Shown here piece by piece: positions 12,657 through 25,451 of a stretch of 64,000 nt of DNA (the first letter of the stretch is position 1; every line of letters starts with the position of its first letter). Origin of the DNA: Capitulum mitella (Eukaryota; Arthropoda; Thecostraca; Pollicipedomorpha; Pollicipedidae); assembly GCA_030062745.1 (NCBI GenBank), contig CP099850.1, forward strand, positions 5,518,001-5,582,000, in the 5' to 3' direction. A program made the translations under genes and the position numbers. The notes beneath the pieces were generated by a model that did no database searches, was not told the origin of the DNA, and worked only from the letters and a program-made list of their open reading frames with translations.

Positions 12657-13329
12657 TGTATACATATTGCAAGAAGTGACCAGACCCTAGCATGAACTAC
12701 AGCATCAAATTAGGTAATGACCTGACCTGGCCTTGCCTTCAGAATGATCCCGATGCAGAATTTCTTGCTGTCATGACTGCACGTTTTTTTCGGAGGGGGC
12801 GAAGGAGTGACCTGAACATGATTTGGGACCATGTCTTCCCAGCTATAGTCGTAACTCTTATGTTAAAATCTAGGAAAACTTGGGGTCTAAGCCTTCCTAC
12901 CTTTTTTATGTCCGGTAACCGACGGCATACCCAAGATTTTTCCAAAGGGATGGGGACAGGCCGTCGGCCAGAGGGCCTCCTACTTCAGGGGCGATCAACA
13001 GCATTCATTGCGTCAACTGGAAAATGAAGGAACGTAAGAAAAAAAGGCTTCCTATGGAAGTGAAAAGTCCATTCAAAACAAGTCGTATCCAAATGAATTA
13101 TGGGCACCAATTTTACTTTGTTACGAAAGGTCACACAACAGCACACGTTACCGTAAAACACGGCTTCCAAAGCGGGTTCATGCTGTCGACAGATCCGTGG
13201 AGGCATCCTCCAAGTCTCAGCACAAGTCTCTTACAGGACAGCAGTAGTCATACTTTCCTCTGCTGCAGAGAAAAAAGCACTAGGACCTGTAAAAAAGGAC
13301 CCGTACTATTAATAGGCCAGAAGATATTC
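12657..13329. other. Unassigned DNA
   Basis: No gene is seen. ACCCAAGATTTTTCC near 12940 is a variant of the interspersed repeat edge also seen near 8867 and 19158. Confidence 0.4.
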
Positions 13330-14200
13330 CTTTAGAGCGACAGGGGCTCCTATGCTGCCAGGTGGAGGCTACTTTACAGGTCAGCATGGGGCTCTTTACA
13401 GGTCAGCAGCTACAAGGGTTCCTTTACAGACGTGCACGGGCCCTTTTTGGAACCAGCTTGGAGGACTTTACATGGCCGTCTATAGGCTATAGGGTCTACA
13501 GATTTTTCTACAAGCCTGCAGGAGACCTTTACAGGCCAGCAGATGGTCTTCTACAGGCCAGCGTGGCGTCCCGTTGGCTCGTAGAACTGACAGCATGGGC
13601 CCCTGGAGAGGCCAGCAGGTTGCCGTCTAAGTGTCCGTAGGCGGACCCTTTGCAGGCTAGCACGGCCCCTTTAGAGGCCAGCAGGCCACGCTTAACAGGC
13701 CTGTAGGGGCCCTTGACATGCCGGCAGGGGCTCATTTTCAGGTCCTTAGGCGCACTTCGCAAGCCAGCATAGGGCCCCTCTAAGGGTCGATAGAAGCCTT
13801 CCTAAGGGTTAGGCCATCTACAGGACGCTACAGGATCTCTTAAGGCTGGCAGAGGTCCCTTAAAAGGTCGGCAGGGGCCTATCTTCATCCAGGAGGCGGG
13901 CCCCTCGCAGGCTAACAGAGGCTCTTTTCAGGCTAGAAGGTAACTCCTTCACATTCTATAGGGGCCGCTTAACTCGTAAAGCAGTCCTAGCCAGCCTATA
14001 GCCTCTTAGTGGCAAGAGCCTCTTATAGCTGTGCAGATTGCCCGAGGGGTCCCAATATAGAGAAACGAGCGGCTGGGCGCCTTTCGGTCCCAGTGCGGGA
14101 CCATTCCTCGCTTCACGTGGAGGAGTCCCGGATTGGGGCCGGAGGGGGCCTCCTCGGTGCTAAGGAATGGGGTCCAGCCCCCTAAGACCTCCCTTACTCT
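13330..14200. repeat. Second degenerate short-repeat field
   Basis: Variants of TTTACAGGCCAGCAGGGG and AGGGGCCCTT recur at intervals of about 30 bases (for example at 13370, 13397, 13525, 13552, 13660 and 13735). The wording differs from the 2540-4030 field, but the C/G-rich character and spacing are similar. No flanking inverted arms were found. Nothing coding is supported. Confidence 0.55.
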
Positions 14201-14948
14201 GGATGCATCTCTGCTAGGATCTCTTGCCATATTGTCATGAGAAGCTCAAAAATGGTGCTTGTCCCCCCTATATGCAGTAATTTGGTCGCTAGTGGCATAA
14301 TTTTCTTAAAAAAGATGTGAAGTCGATGATATGTAGAGGTTACAGATAACCTACGGTGAGCTTATTTGAGATCACTTGTGACTTGCCTGGTCTGATAGTC
14401 GATCCTTGTGTGTTTCCTGATCTGATAAGTTTCTATCAGGCTATTTCTCAAAGAAAACCCTGAAGCGGGAGTACTAACAATATCAGAAAATCTCGTCTAT
14501 GATTCAGCGTATGACATCACACGACCACTATGGCGGGTTGGTGCATTGCGGTTTGCAAAAACGTAGTTGTGACAGGCGTGTCGATCTGCACTCTTTTGCA
14601 AGGGCCATGGCACCCAATGTGGATTTTGGCCCCTCCAAAGCCGATTTGCCCCGCTCCCAATATTTTACGTCGGTTTTAGCGAGTGAAATGGGCAATGAAA
14701 ATCAAAAGAATGATACGCAGAAGAATTACATTGAAGCATACAATGATCTAAAACATTTGGGAAACTAAATAGTAATTGATTTTGTGGTAAAACGGGCAGA
14801 GTGCTCAGGGGTGTCATGTTCTCTATAGGTCTGGTACTGCTATGGCCTATCATTATTGATTTGGACCCCGGCAGTGTTCTTCTGGGTCTAACCAATGTTT
14901 TGTTCTGTTAGAAAGCAAATCTGATATCAGAATTGTAGGTAAAAAGGC
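14201..14948. other. Unassigned DNA
   Basis: A plus-strand frame from 14499 is open for about 90 codons. It lies next to ATGGCGGGTTGGTGC near 14529, whose translation starts Met-Ala-Gly-Trp-Cys and reaches a Cys-Lys-Asn, loosely recalling the start of a THAP zinc finger. The remaining zinc ligands cannot be placed, so no call is made. Confidence 0.3.
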
Positions 14949-14967
14949 ATATATATATATTTATATA

Positions 14968-15008
<41 letters not shown>
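14949..15008. repeat. (TA)n microsatellite
   Basis: Alternating TA for about 60 bases with two interruptions near its 5' end. Confidence 0.95.
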
Positions 15009-15010
<2 letters not shown>

Positions 15011-18000
15011 GCCATACCACCACAACATTATCCAGACGTCTAACAATGTTCTTCCAGTCCGGCGACCCCAGCACACTAAGAAAGAAACAGAACATAAATT
15101 CTGCTTGGCTCGCCAAATGCTACAGGATCCACGAACAGACGCCGACTTATGGCACTTCAAGCCATCATAATCAGACATGGACCCCACCGTCAACAAACAA
15201 CTAAATCACCGTGGAACTATTCAGCCGTACGGAGGGCATCCATTAGGACGAAGAGATGCAATGTCATAAGTATCCTACCTGGAAATATGTCTCCGAAGGT
15301 CCGAGTGTTTTGTATGAATTTAGGTATGCTTGATGTGTGCTGTCTTATGTCTTTTGATGTCTTAATGTCTTAGTGTATGCATATTGTATGCTTTGTGCTG
15401 AGTGTTTTACATGGTTTGCAGGAACATCGTCAAGTGTAGCCACTTTGTAAAACATCTGGCGAGACACGATTCTGAATTTTGTCAGTGTACTGTTTATTGA
15501 TATCGAATACGCTATTCTTGATTATAGGACGAAACGTCATTTAAACACAAGTAATTGCACCATGAACTACATGTTTGCTTGCCCATTATCTATAATGAGC
15601 ATTGGTGCGATTTTCTACAAAAACAGTTAGGAAGCCAAAAACCTTCTGAGACCCATTGAAAAAAACATTCAAAAATATCTTAAATCCTCAATCTGCTGTG
15701 CTATTCAAAAAACAATATATATTTATATATACGAGTATAAAGGAGGATATACATAATTTTTAGTGCGATAAGTGGTAACAAAAAGCTTAAAACTGCTGCA
15801 GGTCAAAAATAAAGTTGACTACATCAATTCAGAAACCCACAACTCGGGGGGTGGGTTTGTCGGACCCTTGGCTCAGCCCCCCCCCCAGTCATTTACACAG
15901 AACGACACCGTTGAGCTATGTTGTTTTTTTCTGAGAAATAGAAGCTAACGTAAAGAGTGATCGCTTGGCCATATGATGACATCCATCTTGACCTCAGGTC
16001 AAACATAGACTTCATGCGTATGTCTTAATAATTGTCTTTATGTTATACAGATTTTACAATGCATATATATGCATATTATCGAACGTTTCGATATTTGTAT
16101 ACATATACTATCAAGCGCTTCTCTTCATCCCTTTTCATGCTTGTTAGCCACTGACCCCAGTGACGCATGCATAACAAATTGTGCCGATATATCTGGACTT
16201 CCATAAAAATTAACTAACCACCATCGAACAACAAGTAGCCATCAAGCACATTTTACTTACGCGTGTTTTGAAAATATAATCTAACAGTGAATGCAGAGCC
16301 ATTAGGGAATCGCGGACTCAGTAAAATATACTCCTTATCGTGCATAGAAATCAAAAGCCGAACGCCAGTATGGTACTGAGGCTAACAGCAAAGTCGGCCG
16401 CCACCAGGCCTCGGACCAACATGTTCCTAGGAGGCTCGGGGACACGAAGTCCGACACACCGACCGGCAGGCGACTGACCAGCACGTCCTGAGTCTGGCGT
16501 TCCGCCCCACTCATGATCGATGCGGCAATTCAATACGGCGGGAGTGGGCGTGTTCCATCTTAAAGTTCAGACGTGCTTCCAAGAATATGACGCGCTGTAT
16601 CTAAGGCAAAGAATGCAGGCAAACGCATATGAGGATAAGCAACGGACAGAAGGCATCTGAAATAATATAACTGTATGTAAAGGAAATATTTCGCGTGTTT
16701 TTAATCAGCTCTTTCATGGCCCATTCAGCTCTGGTTAACTTTTTCAGAGACCATCTCCAAAGTCGACTATATGTCCCACGAGTGCAGCGTCTGTAATTGC
16801 ATACTGGAAATGAATCCCACTTTTAACAAGAACGAAGACGCGAAGGGCACGTTTGTCTGCTGGGGGGGGGGCGGGGGTACGGCGAAAGCACTGCTGGATT
16901 TGGACTGACGCAGGGTTCATTATTGAACCGCTCTGAGGCTTTTCTCGCGCAACATGCCGCCCGGTGCTCGCCGGACCGCGGAAATTTGGAACAGGCTTCC
17001 AGATCGGTCGCGTAACGCAGTTCTCCAGTGCCGTGCGATTGGTGGTCGCCACCCGGCGACCAATCATACCGTTTCAAACAACGTTAGCGGGGTATTTTCT
17101 GAAAGATGTATAGTCAGCGATGCATCGTTGTCCTCAGCATGTGTTGGTGTAGAGTGCTGTGGGAAGAGGCGTCACAAATGTTCAGAGCGTAACGCGCGAC
17201 CGCGCTTAGTTCACGTCTGTCGGTTCGCTCCACTAAGCAGCGAGCCAGCGGTATTGAACGCGCTTAGCTGTTCGGTTTCCTGTCGATTTGCGATCCATTC
17301 GCGTTCCCATCCTCGCTGTGGCTGCAGGGGACTACTCTCGGCGTCGAAGGCTGTGTTGGCACTTCATATCCGCGTTAATTTAGCAGTTATCGCGCTGCGC
17401 ACTGAAGTCGAAGTTGGAAAGCATCCGCCGCAGGCGTGTTGATGACTTCAATGTAAACACGCTGCAGACGGCTTCGTCTCGCGGCTTGGCAGCATTTCTG
17501 ATCCGTTCCTCGGCACTGCGGCACAATGAAGCTTAGAAACGGTTGTCCGGTTTTCGCGAAATCCTTACCGACCATCAGGTTGGGTACGGCTGAATAAATC
17601 GTAGAAAAAAGTTAGTCTTGCCGTGATCAGGCACTAACACAACGCGGAACAACTTTGGTCCTTGACTGATTTAAAGCGTAAGTGGGGTTTTGGGGCGTAT
17701 GCGTCATTTTGCATTGTTTTAATGGAGCCTGAACTCCAACAATATACATTAGAATTCCAGCAATGTTGGTTTGGGCCCAACTACTCCATTTCGCCAAAAA
17801 GAAGTTTAAAAATTGCGATTTAACTTGTAACTGGTAGTCCTTTCAGAAAATAGTGTTCGAACATTTTCATGCAAGACATCTACAAAACAACATAACATTT
17901 GCTGACAAATCTATCGGAACATTACGATTCATATATGCGGAGACCGCATCACGGGTCCAAGAATGTGGCACGACCGCAAACGGCTCTTTAGAGAAAAAAC

Positions 18001-20875
18001 GTCAAAGCTCTGTTCAAGACTCTGTCCTAAGTGCACCATGCCGGTGTGGGTGGGGTTATGCAGTCAACACAGTTAAAATGTTAGTGCAGTCAGTTCTTCC
18101 ATCCGGTCCCCTCTACAGGTAACGACCAGGCAACATATCACGGCACAGATAACGTGAATGTCACCCGCGTAATGAGTTTCCCCAGACATGTATTAGTTCT
18201 GTTCTAATGACTATGTGAAAACCCCAACACGCAAACCAGAAAGCTGAACTGACTTCCAGGCTTTCGGCACTGGGGTATCACCTGATTGCCTGCTTGCCTA
18301 GACGCCTCGTATTACTGGAATATTGACGCCTCGGAATCCCCACTCGCCCAAAACGCTGCCACCATCATGGCGTTTATCTTCCTCAATCTTCATAAGTCGG
18401 CCTTTTTTGAACGAACTCATTATTGACTGAATTTAATGTTTGCAACGTTGGACTACATTAATGTCGACTAATGGTGCGCACGGCACCATTCATTGTGCTC
18501 ACCAATGCCGGAACGCCCTTCAGCATCGGGGACACCATCGCCGAACAGCAGTTTGCTATAACTGAAAGGAAAGCTGTTTATTTTGAGGATTTAAGTGGAG
18601 GCGCTGTATCCCAGTGGTTACCCGCCTTCCGTCACCAGTGTCAGCGCGCTCTTATCGGCCGGGGAACCAGAGGCTGCGGGAAATGAAACGAATACAGTCC
18701 AAATGCGCACATGTGAAATGCCTGAGGCCGCCGTAGTGCCCAAAACCGCCGAAAAGAATACAAATACATCAAGTAACCGTTGGACCGGGACCGCAGGAAC
18801 CGTTGCACTGAGAAGGCGGCGACAAAACACCGAAATATCGCGAACCGGCCGGCCGCCAACGAAGCTTGCCGGCGCCCAGAGGTTCTGTGACGTCACATAG
18901 CTTCGGGCGCGTTTGACGACCATTGTACCTTCCGGCGCGAACATTTCGCGAACTAAACGTCGTACAGCAATTCGAATGGTTTATCTGTAATAAGTGTCTA
19001 CAGTTGGAACGGATGGGCATGAGAAGAAACATTCGGTCACTTCTGTGTCAGTATTACGCCTTTAGCCGTTGCGTGGAAAGAAACGCTTAAAAAATCGACA
19101 TGGCCCCAGAACCCATACCTGTGGCGGAGCCCCTACCGTTAAGTGCTGCAGCAGTGGTGCACCCAGGATTTTCCTAAGGGAGGATCAGTTCCGGATAAAC
19201 GTTACCCCTCTAAAAAACTCCCCTGGATTTCTATGACGTTAGTTTGAGATCGGGCAATCTTTTTTTTTCTTTTCACGTGAAAATTTTTTCACGTGAAAAT
19301 GGTAAACGTATGGATTGTGTGGATCATGATCATTACGTTGCCGTGAACATATGGTTACCTTATACGTCAACGGAAAACCCATGTTCGTTCATGAAAAATC
19401 ACAGACCTACCTCATGAAATAACACCCCTTAAAATTCCTAAAAAGCAGGGATTTGACCTTTTTATTTCGTGGTCCCGACCTTTCGTATCCCTTTCTTGTG
19501 GAGAGAACAACAAGTAAAGCAACTGCAAAAAGCGCTAAAAGATGGGCCCATTTCCCTTGTTCTGCAGTCATGGAAAAGAATAACACGAAATATGACAGTT
19601 ATGCGGGAAGAACATGAATGTTGTAAACATTCCACTTGTCGGCATTGGACCCAAAGTTGCCGAGAAGGTGCGCCGCATGGGACCCGCGTCGTCACCTGTC
19701 CATAATGTGTGCTTCCGCTTTCACAGCGTTGACCATATTTTTTTTTAATCTCTCGGGCTTTTAATTTTCTGCGCATAAAACTCCTCTGCCTCAGGGTCCG
19801 ATGGCTTCTGCGCCCATCCCCAAAGGTGAGGAAAGGTTGCGTCAGTCCCCCGCAAAGTACACTTAGTCTGATTCGTCTCCTTCAGATAATAACGTGGCAT
19901 ACGGGAAAAGGAGGTAAAAAAAATCCCTACATCGACACGTATGACTCATTCATCATAGCCACGAACAGTTAAAAACTTGCAGCTCATGGCTTGCTGGGTG
20001 GGCAGTCGCTATTCCAGGGTAAATGCAAAAAAGTCGTGTGGCGAATGTAGGGTAAAAATAGATCTCGCAGCCAACGCTTCTCCAATTCCAACAAAATATG
20101 ATCCCTTGGTGTTTATTTCAGTAGGAAATATGAACAACTGCAGGTATCATGACAATGGAAGGCCAGCTAATGTCCATGGAAGCACGTTGAGATTCGGATA
20201 GTGCATTCTGTGTCTTGCACCATGTAAAAAAGGCATATTTAGGCACACATCCTTGAGTGCATCGGATCCGTAAAGGAATCGGGCAGGATTCCCAACAGCT
20301 CTAATGCTACTACTTTTTTCCACAACCTGTAAATCATGGCAGGGGTAAAACTGCATATCTGAAACGGCCTAAATTTACAAACTGTTCTTAAATTAACGTA
20401 AACCAAAATCCATTATCTGCTTGAAGTAGGTAAGTTGGCCTTTATTTAATGTATTTCTGCACACAATTTCCTAAAACGGTCCCAACAAAAAATCTTAGCT
20501 CACGCTCTACCCCTAGCAAAATCTTGTCAAAACTGGTAAAAGACCTTACAGAGGTCAGTTCTGGCAACATTTTCCCAATTCTATATTAATACAGGTCCAT
20601 GAAATCTACAATGCTGCGATCTCCAGCTGGGGCATGATGCTATGATTCTAGCAAGAGGGGCAAATGAATGTTCATTGAATTTCTTCCTCGTCATGAAAAA
20701 CTAGGTGTTCGGAATAAAAAAAAATATCTGGAACCTGCCCTACTCTCCAGCCTCATGCAGACTTCCAGACTGGCCTCTACTTAAAAGTTTAGTAGAGGCA
20801 TAAATATATAAAAGCCTTGTCTACATAACTGAACCAAGGTACTGCTATGTTCTATCGCAGAGTCGTTACTCATGT
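15009..20875. other. Unassigned DNA, partly GC-rich
   Basis: Nothing identifiable was found in nearly 6 kb. GC-rich stretches at about 16380-17480 and 18470-18950 are open in several overlapping frames on both strands. The longest is 162 codons at 16954-17442 on the plus strand, with no recognisable domain. A G-rich run is at 16861-16876. Two palindromes with CACGTG centres lie at 19270-19299. A repeat edge with CCAGGATTTTCC is near 19158. Confidence 0.35.
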
Positions 20876-20881
20876 ATGATA

Positions 20882-20945
20882 TGTTAGCGGAATGGTAAGG
20901 TGCTTGCTTATCATGGAAGTGAGACGGGGTCAATTCCCGGCCACA
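20882..20945 (+). repeat. tRNA-like SINE head
   Basis: TTAGCGGAATGGTAAGG resembles a pol III A box and D arm. GGGGTCAATTCCC, 33 bases further on, resembles a B box with a short T stem. The flanks do not form an acceptor stem, so this is read as a tRNA-derived repeat and not a functional tRNA. The 3' extent is undefined. Confidence 0.5.
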
Positions 20946-22170
20946 GATGTGGTATTTTCTTTGTTCGCATGCGCTTTCCCTTCCCGCGCTTGTCCTCCCT
21001 CATTGGCCGGCTGACCCCTTACCACGTGATCCCAACCTGATCTCAGTAACGGGTCGGCGAGCAATGGACAATCGTCCTCCCGACTCGCTCCCGTGCGCGC
21101 TGGCTCAGGGCTTCACTCTGACGCGCACTCCTTGTCCCCCCCCCTTCTTTCCGTGCGCGCTGGCTCTCTCTAGACTCTCTAGACTCAAGACGCGGGCTAC
21201 TCTCTGAGGAGCATTCCTTTTCCTTTCTGACATCTCCTCGCACACTCCTCTCTCATTTTGTCTTCTTGCTAGTGGAGGCATGTAAGCGACGGATCTGTCT
21301 GTGGCGAGCCGGGTTGCTCCGTCGTTAGCTGTATTTCTGTTGGTTTGGCCGATTGAGGACAATTAATAGAAGGTTCGTTTCTGGGATCCAGAAGGTGTTT
21401 TCGGTTTCCTTCTTGATAAGGTCCTGAGGCGAACGGTGGAGCGTAACAGTAGGTACTCATCTATAAGCCAAGACTCCCACTTGCTTCCAGCGCCAGAATT
21501 TGAGCTTTTCAGCCGAACGGGCAGGCCGACATACTTAGTCTTCATACTCATTTTAAGATTTCTAAGCTGGTCATTGAATTTACATCCCTCGTATCCTCAT
21601 AGCGCTTTACGACAGGACGCAGCGGACCAACGGGTCATGGCCATTTAATATCATATGCAAAGAAGTGAACATTTAGTTTATCTATTTTTTACGGTCTTAT
21701 CTAATCTTTGTGGCCTATAGTATATAATACGTGCAGGCGCAACAAAGCCTCAGCGCTACAGATCGCCAAGGCCCAACGCAGTAACGGCGCATTTAAAGGC
21801 AGTACTGCGCCATTTTGACAAAGACAAAGCAAGTGAGGAGGATCTTGATGACATCATTAATTTTAAATCCACCATTTTTTACATAACCATTTACCTCAAT
21901 TACAAAAGGTAATAAGGTACTGAAAAAAATATATTACGTAGTTGCTTTAATAGACATTAACTGTTTCGCAAAAAAACATTCATTAATTCGTGATGTGTGC
22001 TTAATATCCATATGGCGTCATATAGGGCTCATACAGATAAGTTTGTCCAATCAGTGAACTGTCCAGTTCTTCGACACTACTCAACAGTACTTTGAGGTTT
22101 GGGACTTTTTGATCTCTTTTCATTAGGGGCTTACGTGGATATGAGTGTCATACGTCCATGGGCAAGTAGA
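20946..22170. other. Unassigned DNA
   Basis: Pyrimidine-rich on the plus strand to about 21250, possibly the body of the SINE whose head is at 20882. No gene is seen in the rest. Confidence 0.35.
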
Positions 22171-23090
22171 CACTTTTGATCCTTGCCCAAACTATCAAGG
22201 CATTCTTTGACACCATATGCCACGTCCTCTCTCATCGTGTGTATTATCGCCTTCCGAATTCGGATTTTCCGTGCTCCTGGAAGACATCCATCGTACATCC
22301 AATCATCAAAGCTGGCCACCCAAAAGATTTTTCAATTTTTGGCCCATCTCCATGGTTCCGATTGCGACAAACATCCCTTACGACAAACATAGTTGGACGT
22401 GCAGTCCTGCGCCGGCTCTACTTATCTTTAAATCCAATCTCAGCCAACCAATCACGTAATCGTTCAGTCACCGGCCGCATCCTTGTAGCTAACAACAGAA
22501 GCGTTATTTCTGCTCTTTGTTTGGATAGTCTTTCGAAATGCTTCGACTTTAATGATCACTCATCTCCCTTACTAAAGTGCAAGCTTTCAGTATTGATGCG
22601 TCCTGGTTGACCTCGATGTTGCAATCGGAGAGCTTTACCGACAGATTAGGGAACAAAGACTTGTTCAAAGCTTTACCAGCTGGGATTGACGTTTTTAGGG
22701 CAGCCATCTCGGCCTTTAACAGCATTCGATTTTTTCCAACAATCTCAGTCTTTTCGTGTCTTAGTTTGTACCGTACGCTGACTACGCACAGCTGCTCGAA
22801 ACGGGCAAAAATGTCGGCCCTGGAAGAAATCATTTGCCAGATGGAAAATTCTCTCGATATGTTCGATTCGTGATCACCGCTAACACGCTGAAAATGAAAC
22901 CCACAAAAATCGAGTTTATGCTCTTTGGTAGCCACAAAAATTTGCGCAGTTTTTCCCTGGAAGACATCAAAATCAATCTAAGAGGCATTGGCCTCAAAAC
23001 TTGTTTTAAAGTTAAAGGGATTGTGTCTAGTCAAACCCTGAATTTTAGCTGTACACCTGCGATCAAAGAGGACACGGCCTGAATGGCCAC
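22171..23090 (+). pseudogene. Decayed LINE reverse transcriptase (CR1/L2 group)
   Basis: Pieces of a reverse transcriptase are spread over several plus-strand frames. At about 22250-22330 the frame reads a Phe-Pro-x-x-Trp-Lys-x-x-x-x-x-Pro-Ile block followed by Lys-x-Gly-x-Pro, the usual lead-in to the RT domain. At 22774-22785 the catalytic motif appears as Tyr-Ala-Asp-Tyr, so the second catalytic Asp is lost. At about 22890-22980 a Leu-Lys-Met-x-Pro-x-Lys-x-Glu-Phe-Met-Leu-Phe-Gly block gives the thumb region. Motif order and spacing fit CR1/L2-type LINEs. Frameshifts and stops lie between the blocks, and no endonuclease domain is visible upstream. It is a dead fragment with no sign of host use. 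Confidence 0.75.
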
Positions 23091-23884
23091 GTATCATTCG
23101 TTTTCCCCAAATCGCCTTAGTTGGCCTACGACGGCCAAATATTTACCGATATCTTCCATTAGTCCAGCACCGTGCCTCTAGCACAGATTTGCCGGTTTTA
23201 CTCCAGCTCATTTTCGCCACTAAGTGGGACTGATAGCACCAAAAACACATCGTTAGCCCCAGCGAATGATTTTTTGAGTTGCGAACTCGTCAGTAGTGAC
23301 AGCACACCGCGCCCAGCGAATCATCTGTCGAGTTTCGAGCTGATCGGCCGCGACAGCAGACTGTGAACACATCAATCTAAGCCGCCTGGCAGCCGAAGCC
23401 GTCCAAAAGTATGATGGTAAAAACTTGACACTGAACGGGGCTTTGGCTGTCTGATTGTGAAGGTTTTGTTGACTTATTTTTTGCCGACATTCTCCATCCT
23501 TGAGTACATGTCCCTGCCACATGACGAGGTTATATAACTGTTTATCTAACCTGTAAGTATTTTGCTGCACGACAGATATCCAGCGTCTTCAGATAAACTA
23601 ATTATGATCGCCGTTGGCTATAGTCAACAGGGATCATAATTAGGGTTATCTGGATTGGAATTCGGATTTTCGGGGTTTTTCAAGTTCCAGGTTGGAAGTT
23701 GGTTGGATATAGCATGTATTTTTCGGTAAGAAGTGTACAGTTTATTGCAAGTCATCTGCCAAAAACGTGGTAGTCAAATGTTTTTTTCGATATTCTGAAT
23801 GTAAATTTGGCTCCATGCAACAGGCACAAGTAAAATTTTGATGCTGTCATTCAGTACCATCAAAAAGGACGGAGGCGAAGCTTT
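23091..23884. other. Unassigned DNA
   Basis: No gene is seen. The region around 23240-23340 contains two near-repeats (AGCGAATGATTTTTTGAGTT and AGCGAATCATCTGTCGAGTT), indicating a short local duplication. Confidence 0.4.
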
Positions 23885-24727
23885 CTGATGATGAGTTTTG
23901 CATTACCTGCTTTTTGTCCGGTCAAGATCAGCGTAAGTGAGGCTAGATAAGGTTGCTTTACTCGTCTTTTCAAAGAGCAATAATTACTCGCTTCGATTCT
24001 TAACCGCGTCAAGTACAGAACCGAAATGGCATCTTGTGATAACCAAATCTGCCCTGTTTGCTCTTATAGAGTCAAGGTCAAGCCAAGTCAGAACAGGTGG
24101 CCATTTTTCTTTTCCTGACTAGGAACAATAATTGCTCTCTTCTGCTACTGCACGAGCTTCCAGACTATGTTGTATTTCATTTTGTTCTCACATCCACCGA
24201 TAACGTGATCTGACGTGACCCCAAATGCATCTGGTGAACCTTCCTAAAAGTCGCATATCAATTTGCTTATCTTGTGTGAACGACGGGGAAGGTCAAAGGC
24301 ACCCACGTCTGTCACTCACAATGCAAATCACATCCAATGTCATCATGCATCTCTTTTAACCGTTTATTAACATTAATATAATATAAATTATAATAATTTA
24401 ACCATCATCATTTAACTGTTTTTAATGACCTCTAATGTTGGCGTATCACGGTTCTATATCTTTTTGCAACGTGTAATTTGTAAATCCAAATAATTCATGC
24501 GAGATTTTCGCCAGCACTACAAAAAACTTTTTTCGCACCACCACCCGAAAACGAGGAAACATGCATGCAGGCGTTCATTTATTGTATTATATCTCCGTCA
24601 CCTGACCTGGCATGGAAATGATTTTGGTGCCAGAATATGTAAATTTGGTTGATGGATAGGTATTGAAAGTTTGGTTGGGCTGGCTCTAACGGTTCAGAAC
24701 ATATTCACGAAAAACCAAGGAGGTGCC
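23885..24727 (+). repeat. Dispersed repeat, copy A
   Basis: It matches 26240-27027 in the same orientation. Shared blocks include AGAGCAATAATTACTCGCT, TTGTATTTCATT and a 3' end near AGGTGCC. It has no terminal repeats I can define and no coding capacity. The flanking boundaries are estimates. Confidence 0.65.
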
Positions 24728-25281
24728 ATGTTTTCACTCTTCCCCCCATGTGGTGTCGGGTATAGCACTCGGCGGGAATTTTCGCCGTTGGAACTTTGCA
24801 CTCAGATATATAGGTAAGTGCGTATTCAGGCGTGTGTCCTTTGTGCTTGTTCGTGTTACCGGTGGTTGGGTTTACTCTGCGGGTGTAATAGGTGTAGAGA
24901 ATATCAGAAAAGAACTGCTTCCCCAGCCCGAGTTAAAAGCGCGGTTTGTGATGGGCTTTCTTGCTTCAAGACGTGCACGTCTGGCCGGATGGCGGACCGA
25001 AGAGCACGGCCTGGCTGACTACATGTCGGACACGCCTCCCAGCCGTGCGGGAGTCTCTCGAGGCGGGCCATCAAGTCTCCAGTACTGGCGGAGACGGGAC
25101 GGCCGGCACGATCACGGAATAAAATGACCTTTACAAAGGCGAGGCGTTCAAAACAGGAGACTGAAAACGAGCGAGGAACGTGCGTCAGTAGTCTTTCACC
25201 TAAGGACTTTCTTTCTGCCTGTCGGAGCGCAACAGGTCGACAAGCAAACCATCAGAGCCTCGTTCACTACGTGCATTTGCG
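24728..25281. other. Unassigned DNA between repeats
   Basis: A plus-strand frame is open for 134 codons at 24723-25127, starting at the edge of repeat copy A. No domain is recognisable, and codon use does not stand out from the flanks. Confidence 0.35.
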
Positions 25282-25440
25282 ACCACCGCAGAAGTACGTG
25301 CCCAGTTAACGGGCGTTAAACTTCTTGTGGCAGGGAACTTTATGAGCGCAATTAATCTGCTACCACCGCAGAAGTACGTGTTCAGTTAACGGGCGTTAAA
25401 CTTCTCGTGGCAGGGGCTTTATGAACGCAATTAATTGCTT
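25282..25440 (+). repeat. Two-copy tandem duplication, 80-bp unit
   Basis: Units at 25282-25361 and 25362-25440 share ACCACCGCAGAAGTACGTG, then CAGTTAACGGGCGTTAAACT, with a handful of differences. This is a recent local duplication just upstream of the SINE at 25452. Confidence 0.92.
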
Positions 25441-25451
25441 GCATTCCATCA

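Noticed and set aside
12487..12690. Small protein with a Tyr-Ile repeat
   Set aside because: It is the translation of a TA microsatellite.
14520..14770. THAP zinc-finger remnant
   Set aside because: Only the Met-Ala-Gly-Trp-Cys start and a Cys-Lys-Asn resemble the family. The later ligands and spacing could not be found.
16954..17442. 162-codon plus-strand gene
   Set aside because: No recognisable domain, no splice or start context beyond a chance ATG, and other frames in this GC-rich stretch are also open.
20882..20945. Functional tRNA gene
   Set aside because: A- and B-box-like strings are present, but no acceptor stem pairs and the T stem is short. It is kept only as a SINE head.
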